Of a DNA stretch of 64,000 nt, positions 30,498 through 41,500 are shown one piece after another. The stretch covers positions 161,449 to 225,448 of the forward strand of contig NZ_AJKS02000004.1 of assembly GCF_000265245.1 (NCBI RefSeq), read 5' to 3'. Origin of the DNA: Halomonas smyrnensis AAD6 (GTDB lineage Bacteria; Pseudomonadota; Gammaproteobacteria; Pseudomonadales; Halomonadaceae). The notes beneath the pieces were generated by a model. The model did not search any database and was not told the origin of the DNA. It saw nothing but the letters and a program-made list of their open reading frames with translations. The translations under genes and the position numbers were made by a program. Every line of letters starts with the position of its first letter. The stretch's first letter is position 1.

Positions 30498-30974
30498 ATG
30501 AGTCATCGCTATCACCAGCACTTCACCGTGTCCTGGGACCAGCTCCATCGCGACGTGCGCGAGCTTTGCCATCGACTGGTCGAACGCGACTTTCAAGGCA
30601 TCGTCGCCATCACCCGCGGCGGCCTGATTCCCGCGGCGCTGATCGCCCGCGAGCTCAACGTGCGGCTGATCGACACCATCTGCATCAAGAGCTACGAGGG
30701 CCAGGACCAGGGAGCGCTCGAGGTGATGAAGGGCGTCGACCACGACGGCGACGGCTGGCTGCTGGTGGACGATCTCGTCGATACCGGCAAGACCGCGCGC
30801 AAGGTGCGCGAGCTGCTGCCCAAGGCACACTTCGTCACCGTCTACGCCAAGCCGGAGGGTCGCCCGCTGGTCGACCAGTACCTCACCGAGGTGGGCCAGG
30901 ACTGCTGGATCCAGTTCCCCTGGGACATGGGGGTGACCTATGTCGAACCCCTGGCCGATCGGGTCAAGCGCTGA
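30498..30974 (+). CDS. gpt: Xanthine-guanine phosphoribosyltransferase
   Basis: A 158-residue PRTase converting guanine, xanthine (and hypoxanthine) to their nucleotides. Seen are [17 protein letters not shown] at the N-terminus, [18 protein letters not shown] near 33 and the PRPP loop [17 protein letters not shown] near 85-101. The base-specificity end [16 protein letters not shown] is near 135-150. Length matches E. coli Gpt (152). The ATG at 30498 lies 7 bases after apt; earlier in-frame codons fall inside apt and are rejected. ung follows 2 bases later. Confidence 0.94.
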   Translation: MSHRYHQHFTVSWDQLHRDVRELCHRLVERDFQGIVAITRGGLIPAALIARELNVRLIDTICIKSYEGQDQGALEVMKGVDHDGDGWLLVDDLVDTGKTARKVRELLPKAHFVTVYAKPEGRPLVDQYLTEVGQDCWIQFPWDMGVTYVEPLADRVKR

Positions 30975-30976
30975 CC

Positions 30977-31663
30977 ATGAATGGCCCGCTACCCGACAGC
31001 TGGCAGCGCTGGCTCGGCGACGAGTTCGCCGCGCCCTACATGCAGGCGCTACGTGATTTCCTGGCGGCCGAGAAGGCCGCCCACAAGGTCATCTACCCGC
31101 ACTCCTCGCACTGGTTCCGCGCCTTCGAGCTGACCCCGCTGGATCGGGTCAAGGTGGTGATCCTGGGGCAGGACCCGTACCACGGTCCGGGCCAGGCCCA
31201 CGGCCTGTGCTTTTCGGTGCGCCCCGGCGTGCGCATTCCGCCGTCGCTGGTCAACGTCTACAAGGAGCTGGCCGCCGACGTCGGCTTCGAGCCCGTCGAC
31301 CACGGCAATCTTGAGCACTGGGCGCGCCAGGGCGTGCTGCTGCTCAACACCTCGCTGACGGTGGAGCAGGGCAACGCCGGCTCCCATCGCGGCAAGGGCT
31401 GGGAGACGTTCACCGACCGCGCCATCGCCACGGTCAACGAACATGCCGGCCCCACGGTGTTCCTGCTGTGGGGCAGTCACGCCCGCCAGAAGAAGGCGCT
31501 GATCGACACCTCGCGCCACCTGGTGCTGGAGTCGCCGCACCCGTCCCCGCTGTCGGCGCACCGCGGCTTCTTCGGCAATCACCACTTCTCGCGTGCCAAC
31601 GCCTTCCTGGCCGAGCACGGCCGCGAGCCGATCGACTGGCAGCTGCCGGCCGCGGCGGAGTGA
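30977..31663 (+). CDS. ung: Uracil-DNA glycosylase (family 1)
   Basis: A 228-residue repair enzyme that removes uracil from DNA. The catalytic water-activating motif GQDPYHG has D66. [20 protein letters not shown] is near 77, [17 protein letters not shown] near 120 forms the uracil-binding region, and [18 protein letters not shown] near 188-205 carries the catalytic His. Length is normal (E. coli 229). It begins 2 bases after gpt and is likely co-transcribed with the nucleobase salvage genes. Confidence 0.97.
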   Translation: MNGPLPDSWQRWLGDEFAAPYMQALRDFLAAEKAAHKVIYPHSSHWFRAFELTPLDRVKVVILGQDPYHGPGQAHGLCFSVRPGVRIPPSLVNVYKELAADVGFEPVDHGNLEHWARQGVLLLNTSLTVEQGNAGSHRGKGWETFTDRAIATVNEHAGPTVFLLWGSHARQKKALIDTSRHLVLESPHPSPLSAHRGFFGNHHFSRANAFLAEHGREPIDWQLPAAAE

Positions 31664-31668
31664 ACGTA

Positions 31669-31701
31669 CCGTTTCCGGGGGTAGGCATTGCCCGGAAACG
31701 G
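31669..31701 (+). terminator. Stem-loop after ung
   Basis: CCGTTTCCGGG (31669-31679) pairs perfectly with CCCGGAAACGG (31691-31701) around an 11-base loop. It is followed by CCTTTCCCC, only a weak T tract. It probably ends the permease-apt-gpt-ung transcript. Confidence 0.6.
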
Positions 31702-31783
31702 CCTTTCCCCGCGATGTTATCGTCCTGTATCGCGCCTTTTTCCCGACGATCGTGACTTTACGGGCGCGGTTCAACGGCCGCCT

Positions 31784-31812
31784 TAACCTCGAGGCGGCTT
31801 GCGGGTAGAATG
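31784..31812 (+). promoter_or_regulatory. Promoter of upp
   Basis: TTAACC (31784-31789), a 17-base spacer and TAGAAT (31807-31812) lie 75 bases before the upp ATG. Confidence 0.6.
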
Positions 31813-31886
31813 GCGCGCGATTTGCGCACGCCCCGCGTGCGTCTAAGCTTGCCGACGAATCCCCACGCCCCGAAGAGGTCCGCCCC

Positions 31887-32516
31887 ATGAGTGTTCACGC
31901 CATCCAGCATCCCCTGGTCCAGCACAAGCTGGGACTGATGCGCGAAGCCGGTATCAGCACCAAGAGTTTCCGTGAACTGGCCGGCGAGGTGGCCAAGCTG
32001 CTGACCTACGAGGCGACCCAGGATCTCGAGCTGGAGATCCAGGAGATCGACGGCTGGAGCGGCAACAAGATTCCCGTTCAGCAGCTCAAGGGCAAGAAGA
32101 CCACCATCGTGCCGATCCTGCGTGCCGGCCTCGGCATGCTCGACGGCGTCACCGACCTGATTCCCAGCGCGCGGATCAGCGTGGTCGGCCTCTACCGCGA
32201 CGAGGAGACCCTCGAGCCGGTGCCGTACTTCTCCAAGTTCGCCGGCGAGCTGGACGAGCGCATGGCTATCGTCATCGATCCGATGCTGGCCACCGGCGGC
32301 ACCATGGTCGCCACCCTGGACATGCTGCGCGAGCGCGGCTGCCAGCACATGAAGGTGATCGTGCTGGTGGCGTCGCCCGAGGGCATCGAGCGCGTCCAGG
32401 CGTCCTACCCGGACATCGAGATCTACACCGCCTCGGTGGACGAGCGCCTGGACGAGCACGGCTACATCGTCCCCGGACTGGGAGACGCCGGCGACAAGAT
32501 CTTCGGCACCCGCTGA
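31887..32516 (+). CDS. upp: Uracil phosphoribosyltransferase
   Basis: A 209-residue enzyme that makes UMP from uracil and PRPP. The N-terminus [33 protein letters not shown] is typical. [14 protein letters not shown] is near 77, [22 protein letters not shown] near 126-145 binds PRPP, and the C-terminus [14 protein letters not shown] carries the uracil-binding residues. Length matches E. coli Upp (208). It is followed by uraA after an intervening terminator hairpin. Confidence 0.97.
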   Translation: MSVHAIQHPLVQHKLGLMREAGISTKSFRELAGEVAKLLTYEATQDLELEIQEIDGWSGNKIPVQQLKGKKTTIVPILRAGLGMLDGVTDLIPSARISVVGLYRDEETLEPVPYFSKFAGELDERMAIVIDPMLATGGTMVATLDMLRERGCQHMKVIVLVASPEGIERVQASYPDIEIYTASVDERLDEHGYIVPGLGDAGDKIFGTR

Positions 32517-32540
32517 TTCAATACATCATTGATTGCTCTG

Positions 32541-32565
32541 ACGCCCCTTCTTCAGGGGCGTTTTT
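32541..32565 (+). terminator. Intrinsic terminator between upp and uraA
   Basis: ACGCCCCT (32541-32548) and AGGGGCGT (32554-32561) with a short loop run into five T. Its place between upp and uraA suggests partial termination or attenuation. Confidence 0.85.
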
Positions 32566-32591
32566 CTGCCAGGCTCTTACGGAGACTTCGG

Positions 32592-33836
32592 ATGACGGAA
32601 AGTACCGCTTCCTCGACCGCCCCGACGGCCGAATCCCCCCTGCGTACACTGATCGTCGGCGCCCAGATGCTGTTCGTGGCCTTCGGCTCGCTGGTGTTGG
32701 TGCCGCTGCTCACCGGTCTCGATCCCAACGTGGCGCTGTTCACCGCCGGCATCGGCACCCTGGTGTTCCACGCCGTGACCCGCAACAGCGTGCCGGTGTT
32801 CCTGGCCTCGTCGTTCGCCTTCATCGCGCCGATCCAGGGCTCGGTGGCGAGCTTCGGCGTCTCCGCGACCCTCGGCGGGCTGCTGGCCGCCGGCGTGGTC
32901 TACATCGTGATCTCGCAGATCGTGCGCCTCAAGGGCACCGTCTGGCTGCATCACCTGCTGCCGCCGGTGGTGGTGGGCCCGGTGATCATGGTGATCGGCC
33001 TGGCCCTGGCGCCGGTGGCGGTGGACATGGCCACCGGCGGCACCAGCGACGCCATCGGCTACGGCCGGGCGATGGTGCTGTCCATGGCCAGCCTGCTGGT
33101 GACCCTGGTGCTGGCGGTGTTCGGCCGCGGCCTGATCCGCCTGATCCCGATCCTCGGCGGCATCGTCACCGGCTACCTGCTGGCCGCACTGATGGGCGTG
33201 GTCGACTACACCCCGGTGCGCGAGGCGGCCTGGCTGGCGATGCCCGAGTTCGTGGCGCCGAGCTTCCACTGGGCGGCGGTGCTGTTCATGATCCCGGTGG
33301 CCATCGCCCCGGCGGTCGAGCACATTGGTGACATGATCGCCATCGGCTCGGTGACGCGTCGCAACTACCTGGACAAGCCCGGCCTGCACCGCACCCTGCT
33401 GGGCGACGGCCTGGCGACCTGCACGGCCTCGCTGTTCGGCGGCCCGCCCAACACCACCTATTCCGAGGTCACCGGCGCCGTGACCCTGACCCGCGCCTTC
33501 AATCCGCGGATCATGGTGGTCACCGCGGTGATCGCCGTGCTGCTGTCGTTCCTCGGCAAGCTCGGCGCCGTGCTGCAGACCATTCCCGGCCCGGTGATGG
33601 GCGGCATCATGACGCTGCTGTTCGGTTCCATCGCGGTGGTCGGCATGAACACCCTTGTCCGCGCCGGCAAGCCGCTGACCGCGCCGCGCAACCTGGTGGT
33701 GGTGTCGCTGATCCTGGTCTTCGGCATCGGCGGCATGCAGCTCGGCGGTGGCCAGTTCACCCTGCAGGGCGTCGGCCTCGCCGCGCTGGTGGGTATCCTG
33801 CTCAACGCCATCCTGCCGCGCGCCGAGGAGGAATAA
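32592..33836 (+). CDS. uraA: Uracil permease (NCS2 family)
   Basis: A 414-residue uracil:proton symporter with about 14 membrane segments. GAQMLFVAFGSLVLVPLLTGLDPNVALFTAGIGTL near 22-56, VPVFLASSFAFIAPIQ near 66 and the NCS2 signature region PVAIAPAVEHIGDMIAIGSVT near 236-256 are diagnostic. So is GGPPNTTYSEVTGAVTLTR near 281, where Glu and Asn contact uracil in UraA. The ATG at 32592 follows GGAGACTTCGG; upstream in-frame codons overlap the terminator hairpin and are rejected. Confidence 0.93.
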   Translation: MTESTASSTAPTAESPLRTLIVGAQMLFVAFGSLVLVPLLTGLDPNVALFTAGIGTLVFHAVTRNSVPVFLASSFAFIAPIQGSVASFGVSATLGGLLAAGVVYIVISQIVRLKGTVWLHHLLPPVVVGPVIMVIGLALAPVAVDMATGGTSDAIGYGRAMVLSMASLLVTLVLAVFGRGLIRLIPILGGIVTGYLLAALMGVVDYTPVREAAWLAMPEFVAPSFHWAAVLFMIPVAIAPAVEHIGDMIAIGSVTRRNYLDKPGLHRTLLGDGLATCTASLFGGPPNTTYSEVTGAVTLTRAFNPRIMVVTAVIAVLLSFLGKLGAVLQTIPGPVMGGIMTLLFGSIAVVGMNTLVRAGKPLTAPRNLVVVSLILVFGIGGMQLGGGQFTLQGVGLAALVGILLNAILPRAEEE

Positions 33837-33939
33837 GGCCTCGCCGCCGGCGCTGTCGAATGGCCGACAGTGCCGGCGGCCGGTCTCGCTTTCCGCCTTC
33901 CCGTTGCCTCCTTTCTTCTCCCTTGGTCTGGCTTGGCAA

Positions 33940-33993
33940 GGGCGCTCCTCGGGTCTACATTTTAATAAAATGTAGATATTCATCGGAGCGCCC
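33940..33993 (+). promoter_or_regulatory. Nested inverted repeats covering the gcdH promoter and ribosome site
   Basis: The inner repeat is TCTACATTTT (33954-33963), 3 bases, then its exact complement (33967-33976). The outer repeat is GGGCGCTCC (33940-33948) with GGAGCGCCC (33985-33993). The right outer arm contains the GGAG ribosome site of gcdH (ATG 33996). A promoter TTGGCA-N16-TACATT (33934-33961) can also be drawn. The inner repeat looks like an operator; the outer could hide the ribosome site if transcribed. Confidence 0.6.
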
Positions 33994-33995
33994 TC

Positions 33996-35177
33996 ATGAG
34001 CCAGATCACTCCCATGACCTGGGATGACCCTTTCCGCCTCATCGATCAGCTGGACGGCGACGAGCGACTGGTCCAACAGACCGCCCACGACTACTGCCAG
34101 GATCAGCTGCTGCCCCGGGTGCGCGAGGCCAACCGCCTGGAGCGCTTCGATCGCGAGATCATGACCGAGATGGGCGAGCTCGGCCTGCTCGGGGCGACCC
34201 TCGACGGCTACGGCTGCGCCGGGATGAACTATGTCAGCTACGGGCTGATCGCCCGCGAGGTCGAGCGGGTCGACTCCGGCTATCGCAGCGCCATGAGCGT
34301 GCAGTCGAGCCTGGTCATGTACCCGATTCACGCCTTCGGCAGCGAGGCCCAGAAGGATCGCTACCTGCCGAAGCTCGCCAGCGGGGAGTGGGTCGGTGCC
34401 TTCGGTCTCACCGAGCCGGATCACGGCTCCGATCCCGGCGCCATGTCGACCCGTGCCCGGCGGACCGACGGCGGCTGGCGGCTCAACGGCACCAAGACGT
34501 GGATCACCAACGCGCCGATCGCCGACGTCTTCGTGGTCTGGGCCCGGGACGAGGAGGGCACGATCCGCGGTTTCGTGCTGGAGCAGGGCATGGCGGGGCT
34601 CTCGGCCCCCAGGATCGACGGCAAGTTCAGCCTGCGCGCCTCGACCACCGGCCAGATCGTGATGCAGGACGTGGAGGTCTCGGACGACGCCCGCCTGCCT
34701 GGCGTCACCGGCCTCAAGGGGCCCTTCTCGTGCCTCAACCGCGCCCGCTTCGGCATCGCCTGGGGCAGCATGGGCGCCGCCGAGGCCTGCTGGCACGCCG
34801 CCCGCCAGTACACGCTGGACCGCCGGCAGTTCGGCCGCCCGCTGGCCGCCAATCAGCTGATCCAGAAGAAGCTCGCCGACATGCAGACCGAGATCGCGCT
34901 GGGGCTGCAGGCCGCGCTGCGGGTGGGGCGGATGATCGACGACGGCCAGCTGGTGCCCGAAACCATCTCGCTGATCAAGCGCAACAACTGCGGCAAGGCC
35001 CTGGACATCGCCCGCCAGGCGCGGGACATGCACGGCGGCAACGGCATCAGCGACGAGTATCCGGTGATCCGCCACGTCATGAACCTCGAGGCGGTCAACA
35101 CCTACGAGGGCACCCACGATATCCATGCGCTGATACTCGGGCGCGCCCAGACCGGCATTCAGGCCTTCACCGGCTAA
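33996..35177 (+). CDS. gcdH: Glutaryl-CoA dehydrogenase
   Basis: A 393-residue FAD-dependent acyl-CoA dehydrogenase that oxidatively decarboxylates glutaryl-CoA to crotonyl-CoA (lysine and glutarate breakdown). Family marks: [15 protein letters not shown] near 135, [22 protein letters not shown] near 165-186 and the catalytic E371 in [16 protein letters not shown]. The [11 protein letters not shown] segment and [29 protein letters not shown] are characteristic of GcdH rather than generic acyl-CoA dehydrogenases. It is followed after 56 bases by a class III CoA-transferase that likely supplies its substrate. Confidence 0.93.
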   Translation: MSQITPMTWDDPFRLIDQLDGDERLVQQTAHDYCQDQLLPRVREANRLERFDREIMTEMGELGLLGATLDGYGCAGMNYVSYGLIAREVERVDSGYRSAMSVQSSLVMYPIHAFGSEAQKDRYLPKLASGEWVGAFGLTEPDHGSDPGAMSTRARRTDGGWRLNGTKTWITNAPIADVFVVWARDEEGTIRGFVLEQGMAGLSAPRIDGKFSLRASTTGQIVMQDVEVSDDARLPGVTGLKGPFSCLNRARFGIAWGSMGAAEACWHAARQYTLDRRQFGRPLAANQLIQKKLADMQTEIALGLQAALRVGRMIDDGQLVPETISLIKRNNCGKALDIARQARDMHGGNGISDEYPVIRHVMNLEAVNTYEGTHDIHALILGRAQTGIQAFTG

Positions 35178-35233
35178 TACAGGACTCCTCGATGGCTTGA
35201 CGCCGGAGCAGCTTCGAGAGGAGGGAGGGTGCA

Positions 35234-36493
35234 ATGAGCGGACCGCTGGACGGCGTGGTGGTGCTGGATCTGTCCCGGGTGCTGGCCGGGCCCTGGGCGG
35301 GGCAGCTGCTGGCCGACCTGGGCGCCCGGGTGATCAAGATCGAGCACCCCGTGCGCGGTGACGATACCCGCGGCTGGGGACCGCCCTGGCTGGAAGGCGA
35401 AGAGAAGGCTGAGCAAGGCCGCGAGGAGAGCGCCGAGCGTCTGGCCGCCTACTATCTTTGCGCCAATCGCGGCAAGCAGTCGCTGGCCGTGGATATCGCC
35501 ACCGAGGCGGGCCAGGCGCTGGTGCGTCGGCTCGCCGCCGGCGCCGACGTGCTGCTGGAGAACTTCAAGGTCGGCGGCCTGGCCCGTTATGGCCTCGACC
35601 ATCAGAGCCTGAAGGCGGTGAATCCGGGCCTGATCGGCTGCTCGATCACCGGCTTCGGCCAGGACGGCCCCTACGCCCACCGCGCCGGCTACGACTTCAT
35701 GATTCAGGCCCTGGGCGGGCTGATGAGCCTGACCGGCGAGCCCGACGGCATGCCGATGAAGACCGGGGTCGCGATCACCGATGTGATGACCGGGCTCTAC
35801 GCCGCGGTCGGCGTGCTGGCGGCCCTCTATGAGCGGCAGCGGGGCGAGAAGGGCGAACAGGGTGAGGCGAGGGCCGAGGGGCGTCATATCGATGTGGCGC
35901 TGCTCGACGTCCAGCTGGCGACCCTGGCCAACCAGGCGCTCAACGCTCGGGTGACGGGCGAGAGCCCTGCCCGCCACGGCAACGCCCACCCCAACATCGT
36001 GCCCTACCAGGCCTTCGCCTGCGCCGACGGCTACCTGGTGCTGACGGTGGGCAATGACGCCCAGTTCGCACGCCTGGCCGAGTTGCTCGGGCAGGCGGCG
36101 TGGGCCGACGATCCGGCCTTCGCCACCAACGCCGCTCGAGTCGCGCACCGCGAGACGCTGGTGCCGCGGATCGCCGAGGCGTTGCTGACCCGGCGGCGCG
36201 ATGCCTGGCTGGCCGATCTCGAGGCCCTCGGCATTCCCGCCGGGCCGATCAATACCCTGACCGAGGCCTTCGACGATCCTCAGGTGCGCCATCGTGGCCT
36301 GTGCCGCACCCTGGCGCTCGCCGATGGGCGGTCGGTACCGCAGATGGCCAACCCGCTGCGCTTCGACGGCGAGAGTGCCACCTCCGATAGCGCGCCGCCG
36401 AGCCTCGGCCAGGACAGCGACGCCGTGCTCGCCGAGCTGGGCCTCGACGCCGAGGCGATCGCGCGGCTGCGGCGTCTGAATATCGTGCGCTGA
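35234..36493 (+). CDS. Class III (CaiB/BaiF) CoA-transferase, probable glutarate CoA-transferase
   Basis: A 419-residue family III CoA-transferase. The N-terminus LDGVVVLDLSRVLAGPWAGQLLADLGARVIKIE is typical, and the catalytic Asp lies in MKTGVAITDVMTGLYA near 175-190. GHGN-like ARHGNAHPNIVPYQAF near 245 and GIPAGPINTLTEAFDDPQVRHR near 335 are also seen. Adjacent to gcdH, it most likely moves CoA from succinyl-CoA to glutarate, like the SUGCT homologues. A charged insertion (GEKGEQGEARAEG, near 200) is low complexity. The start follows GAGGGAGGG. Confidence 0.85.
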   Translation: MSGPLDGVVVLDLSRVLAGPWAGQLLADLGARVIKIEHPVRGDDTRGWGPPWLEGEEKAEQGREESAERLAAYYLCANRGKQSLAVDIATEAGQALVRRLAAGADVLLENFKVGGLARYGLDHQSLKAVNPGLIGCSITGFGQDGPYAHRAGYDFMIQALGGLMSLTGEPDGMPMKTGVAITDVMTGLYAAVGVLAALYERQRGEKGEQGEARAEGRHIDVALLDVQLATLANQALNARVTGESPARHGNAHPNIVPYQAFACADGYLVLTVGNDAQFARLAELLGQAAWADDPAFATNAARVAHRETLVPRIAEALLTRRRDAWLADLEALGIPAGPINTLTEAFDDPQVRHRGLCRTLALADGRSVPQMANPLRFDGESATSDSAPPSLGQDSDAVLAELGLDAEAIARLRRLNIVR

Positions 36494-36533
36494 AGCGTCC
36501 GTGACCTCCCGCCCGGTGTTCCCTGAGACCAGT

Positions 36534-37367
36534 TCAGCGCGGCGAGAAGCGTCGGCTGATGCCGGTCTCGGCGATCATCCGGGTCGAGATCTCCTCCACT
36601 GAGAAGCGCGTGGTATCGATGTAGGGGATGTGCATGCGACGATACAGCGCCTCGGCCTCGGCCACCTCCTGCACGCACTGATCCATGGAGCTGTAGCGGC
36701 TGTTGGGGCGCCGCTCATGGCGGATCGCCGCCAGCCGGCGCGGGTCGATGGTCAGCCCGAACAGCTTGTGGCGATGCTTGGCCAGCACCGGCGGCAGCTT
36801 GAGGCTGCCGTTCTCGTCCTGGTCGTCTTCGGTCAGCGGGTAGTTGGCCGCACGGACGCCGAACTGCAGCGCCAGGTACAGCGAGCTCGGCGTCTTGCCG
36901 CATCGCGACACCCCGACCAGGATGATGTCCGCCTGGTCGTACTGATGGGTGCGGGCGCCGTCGTCGTTGTCCAGCGCGAAATGCACCGAGTGGATGCGAT
37001 CCATGTAGACGTCGTCGCTGCCGATGGCGTGGGTGCGGCCCACGCTGTAGGAGGAGTGGGTGGCCAGCTCCTGCTCCAGGGGCTTGAGGAAGGTCGAGAA
37101 GATGTCGACCGTGAAACCCGGCGCGGTGCGAATCACGTCGCGCACGTCCTGGTCGACGATGGTGTCGATGATGATCGGGGTGTTGCCGTCCTTGATCGCG
37201 GTGGCCTGGATCACCTCGACCAGACGCTTGGCCTTGTCGACGCTGTCGATGTAGGGCTTGGTCAGCATGCGCATCTCGACGTTCTCGAACTGCGCCAGCA
37301 GGCTGCGACCCAGGCTCTCGGCGGTGATGCCGGTGCCATCGGAAATGAAGAAGGCGGTACGTGTCAT
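36534..37367 (-). CDS. ppsR: PEP synthase regulatory protein (kinase/pyrophosphorylase, DUF299)
   Basis: A 277-residue bifunctional regulator that inactivates PpsA by ADP-dependent phosphorylation of a threonine and reactivates it by phosphate-dependent dephosphorylation. The N-terminus [26 protein letters not shown] is diagnostic, and the P-loop GVSRCGKT is at 152-159. [27 protein letters not shown] near 111-137 is also typical. It is divergent from ppsA with 231 bases between, the standard ppsR/ppsA arrangement. Confidence 0.96.
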   Translation of the reverse strand: MTRTAFFISDGTGITAESLGRSLLAQFENVEMRMLTKPYIDSVDKAKRLVEVIQATAIKDGNTPIIIDTIVDQDVRDVIRTAPGFTVDIFSTFLKPLEQELATHSSYSVGRTHAIGSDDVYMDRIHSVHFALDNDDGARTHQYDQADIILVGVSRCGKTPSSLYLALQFGVRAANYPLTEDDQDENGSLKLPPVLAKHRHKLFGLTIDPRRLAAIRHERRPNSRYSSMDQCVQEVAEAEALYRRMHIPYIDTTRFSVEEISTRMIAETGISRRFSPR

Positions 37368-37598
37368 GGGGCTCGCTCGGGCGGGAGAAGGAATGGCCTC
37401 ATTGTCGAGTCTCGCGCGGGGCCAGACAAGCCGACTACAGGAAATGCCCGGATCGGCGAATTGTTGTAAAAAACCTTCAGTGACTTAGCTGTTAGACCAA
37501 TGGCGAATATGGAAGGCCGTTGATAGAGTCGTTCGCATCCACTCATGAAGGTGCGTCAGGCACTTTCCGGTGTCGGTTTCCAATCCTAAGGGGGTTTC

Positions 37599-39971
<2,373 letters not shown>

Positions 39972-40000
39972 TCGTCGCGCGATCGCGACCGTGAGTGACA

Positions 40001-40034
40001 CGACACCCGGGCCTCGGCCCGGGTGTCGTCGTTT
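40001..40034 (+). terminator. Rho-independent terminator of ppsA
   Basis: CGACACCCGGGCC (40001-40013), a 2-base gap and GGCCCGGGTGTCG (40016-40028) form a 13-bp perfect stem followed by TCGTTT. Confidence 0.75.
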
Positions 40035-40113
40035 CTGCACACCCTTTGCACGCTTGGCCGGGCGAGAGGGGGTAGACTGCGGCCATCCTTCAGACAACAG
40101 GAGAATGCCCGTC

Positions 40114-40674
40114 ATGCCCTCACAGACGCGTCGATTCCATCGCCTGGCGCCGGCCGGCGCCCTGATCCTCGGCCTCTTGGCGCTGCCGGCGCTGGCCGAT
40201 CCCGACAACGGTAACGGGCCGCCGGAGCATGCCAGGAAGGGGCAGGGCGGCCAGGGTCAGTCCGAGCGACTGCGCGATGACGCCCACGGTCGCGAGCGTA
40301 CGGAGCGCCGCGAGGAACGCCAAGAAGAGCGTTCTGACGAGCGTCACGCGGAGCGCGGCTTCGATGGTCGGGATCGCGGGCGCGATGGCCGCGACGGCCC
40401 CCGCCTCGAGGAAGCGCAGATCCGCGATATCTTCCACGGCCATCGCGACCGCTATGCCCATCAGGACCGCGCCTCGATTCCCCCCGGCGTGCGCCAGAAC
40501 CTGGCCCGCGGCAAGCCCATGCCCCCGGGCATCGCCAAGCGGTTCGGTGACGACATCCGTCGCGACCTGCCGCACTACGACGGCTATGAATGGCGCCGCG
40601 TCGGTACCGATGCCGTGCTGGTCGACATCACCAACGACATCATCCATGACGTGATCCGCGACGTGCTCGACTGA
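40114..40674 (+). CDS. Secreted CigR/RcnB-like protein
   Basis: A 186-residue protein. The signal peptide at about 1-30 (LAPAGALILGLLALPALA, cleavage before DPDNGNG) is followed by a highly charged Arg/Glu/Asp/Gly repeat-rich middle (about 45-100). The conserved C-terminal module has IPPGVRQNLARGKPMPPGIAK and YDGYEWRRVGTDAVLVDITNDIIHDV, the pattern of RcnB/CigR-type periplasmic or inner-membrane-associated proteins. Function is unclear: RcnB acts in metal homeostasis and CigR as an anti-virulence factor. The ATG at 40114 is preferred over 40105, which is too near the AGGAGA site. Low-complexity charge repeats probably form a flexible linker. Confidence 0.65.
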   Translation: MPSQTRRFHRLAPAGALILGLLALPALADPDNGNGPPEHARKGQGGQGQSERLRDDAHGRERTERREERQEERSDERHAERGFDGRDRGRDGRDGPRLEEAQIRDIFHGHRDRYAHQDRASIPPGVRQNLARGKPMPPGIAKRFGDDIRRDLPHYDGYEWRRVGTDAVLVDITNDIIHDVIRDVLD

Positions 40675-40696
40675 TTCGGAGCGGGTCGCCTTCCTG

Positions 40697-40747
40697 GGAT
40701 CCACCCTGCTGTCGTCGACGACGATGGAGACGGACCATGGTGGATCC
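40697..40747. repeat. Compound stem-loop downstream of the CigR-like gene
   Basis: GGATCCACC (40697-40705) pairs with GGTGGATCC (40739-40747), followed by TTT. An inner palindrome GTCGTCGACGAC lies in the loop. A tract of eight GG doublets follows at 40752-40775. The 288-base gap 40675-40962 holds no convincing gene. The structure may terminate the upstream transcript. Confidence 0.5.
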
Positions 40748-40962
40748 TTTGAGGTGGCGGTGGAGGTGGAGGCGGTGTTCCGATGCCGCCCGAGCGAGCC
40801 CTTCGACTTCGCCCTGACCGGCAGCACGGCGCGGTGCAGGAGGTGGGCGGCCTGTCGCGGGCCATGATACCGGTCATCGTGGCCCCCTGAGCGGTCCTGG
40901 TTTCCCACAGAGGGCGCGGCTTTTGGCATCATTGGCGGTTGATTGTCTCGAGGAGCCGCCCG

Positions 40963-41496
40963 ATGGCGTATTTTCTGGTAATGGGCGGGCTGGCCCTGAC
41001 CGTATGTGTCACCTTCGGGTGGGCCGTCTGGCGGATGCTGCGCTGGGCCTGCGCGCGTCTGGGGCGCAGCACCCCGTCCGGGGGAAGGAGGAAGACGGCC
41101 GCCAGGGCGTCGAAGGGTCGACGGGGGGCGGCCAAGTCAACGTCCAGGGCGTCGAGCAAGGCACCGTCCAGGGAAACGGAGAAGGCGCCATCGCGCCGTG
41201 ATGCCGCCGCCGCGGGCAATGATGCCGCGCGCCGTGACAAGAAGGCGGAGCCGTCGCCTCCCTGGCGGCTGACCATGGCGCTGGCGCCGCTGCAAGGCAC
41301 CTGGCCGCTGGCCGTGCTGCTCGGCGTTCTGTACGGCGGCGGACGGCTGGTCGACCATGGCATGGTGGCCCGGCCCCAGCACGCCCCCGACGCCTTTCGA
41401 CAGCTGGTGGAGGCCGTGGGCTGGGGCGCGATGGCGTTGGTCGGTGTGGCGCTGGTCGGCCTGTTGGCAAGCTGGCGCTGCCGGCGTCATGCCTAG
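40963..41496 (+). CDS. Hypothetical membrane protein with basic Ala/Ser-rich linker
   Basis: A 177-residue protein with no family I recognise. An N-terminal membrane helix (AYFLVMGGLALTVCVTFGWAVW) is followed by about 75 residues of Arg/Lys/Ala/Ser-rich low complexity, then two further hydrophobic segments (WPLAVLLGVLYGGGRLV near 122 and WGAMALVGVALVGLLASW near 153). A GAGGAGCCGCCCG ribosome site supports the start. The base composition of the linker could reflect repeat expansion. It is convergent with the glycerophosphodiesterase gene, 4 bases apart. I can say only that it is a small inner-membrane protein with a positively charged loop. Confidence 0.55.
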   Translation: MAYFLVMGGLALTVCVTFGWAVWRMLRWACARLGRSTPSGGRRKTAARASKGRRGAAKSTSRASSKAPSRETEKAPSRRDAAAAGNDAARRDKKAEPSPPWRLTMALAPLQGTWPLAVLLGVLYGGGRLVDHGMVARPQHAPDAFRQLVEAVGWGAMALVGVALVGLLASWRCRRHA

Positions 41497-41500
41497 CAGA

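Noticed and set aside
32577-35234. 885-codon minus-strand frame opposite uraA and gcdH
   Set aside because: It spans two well-supported plus-strand genes and their intergenic regulatory region, and shows no domain.
40751-40800. Short coding frame in the GGTGG tract
   Set aside because: It is only a low-complexity repeat without ribosome site or conserved sequence.
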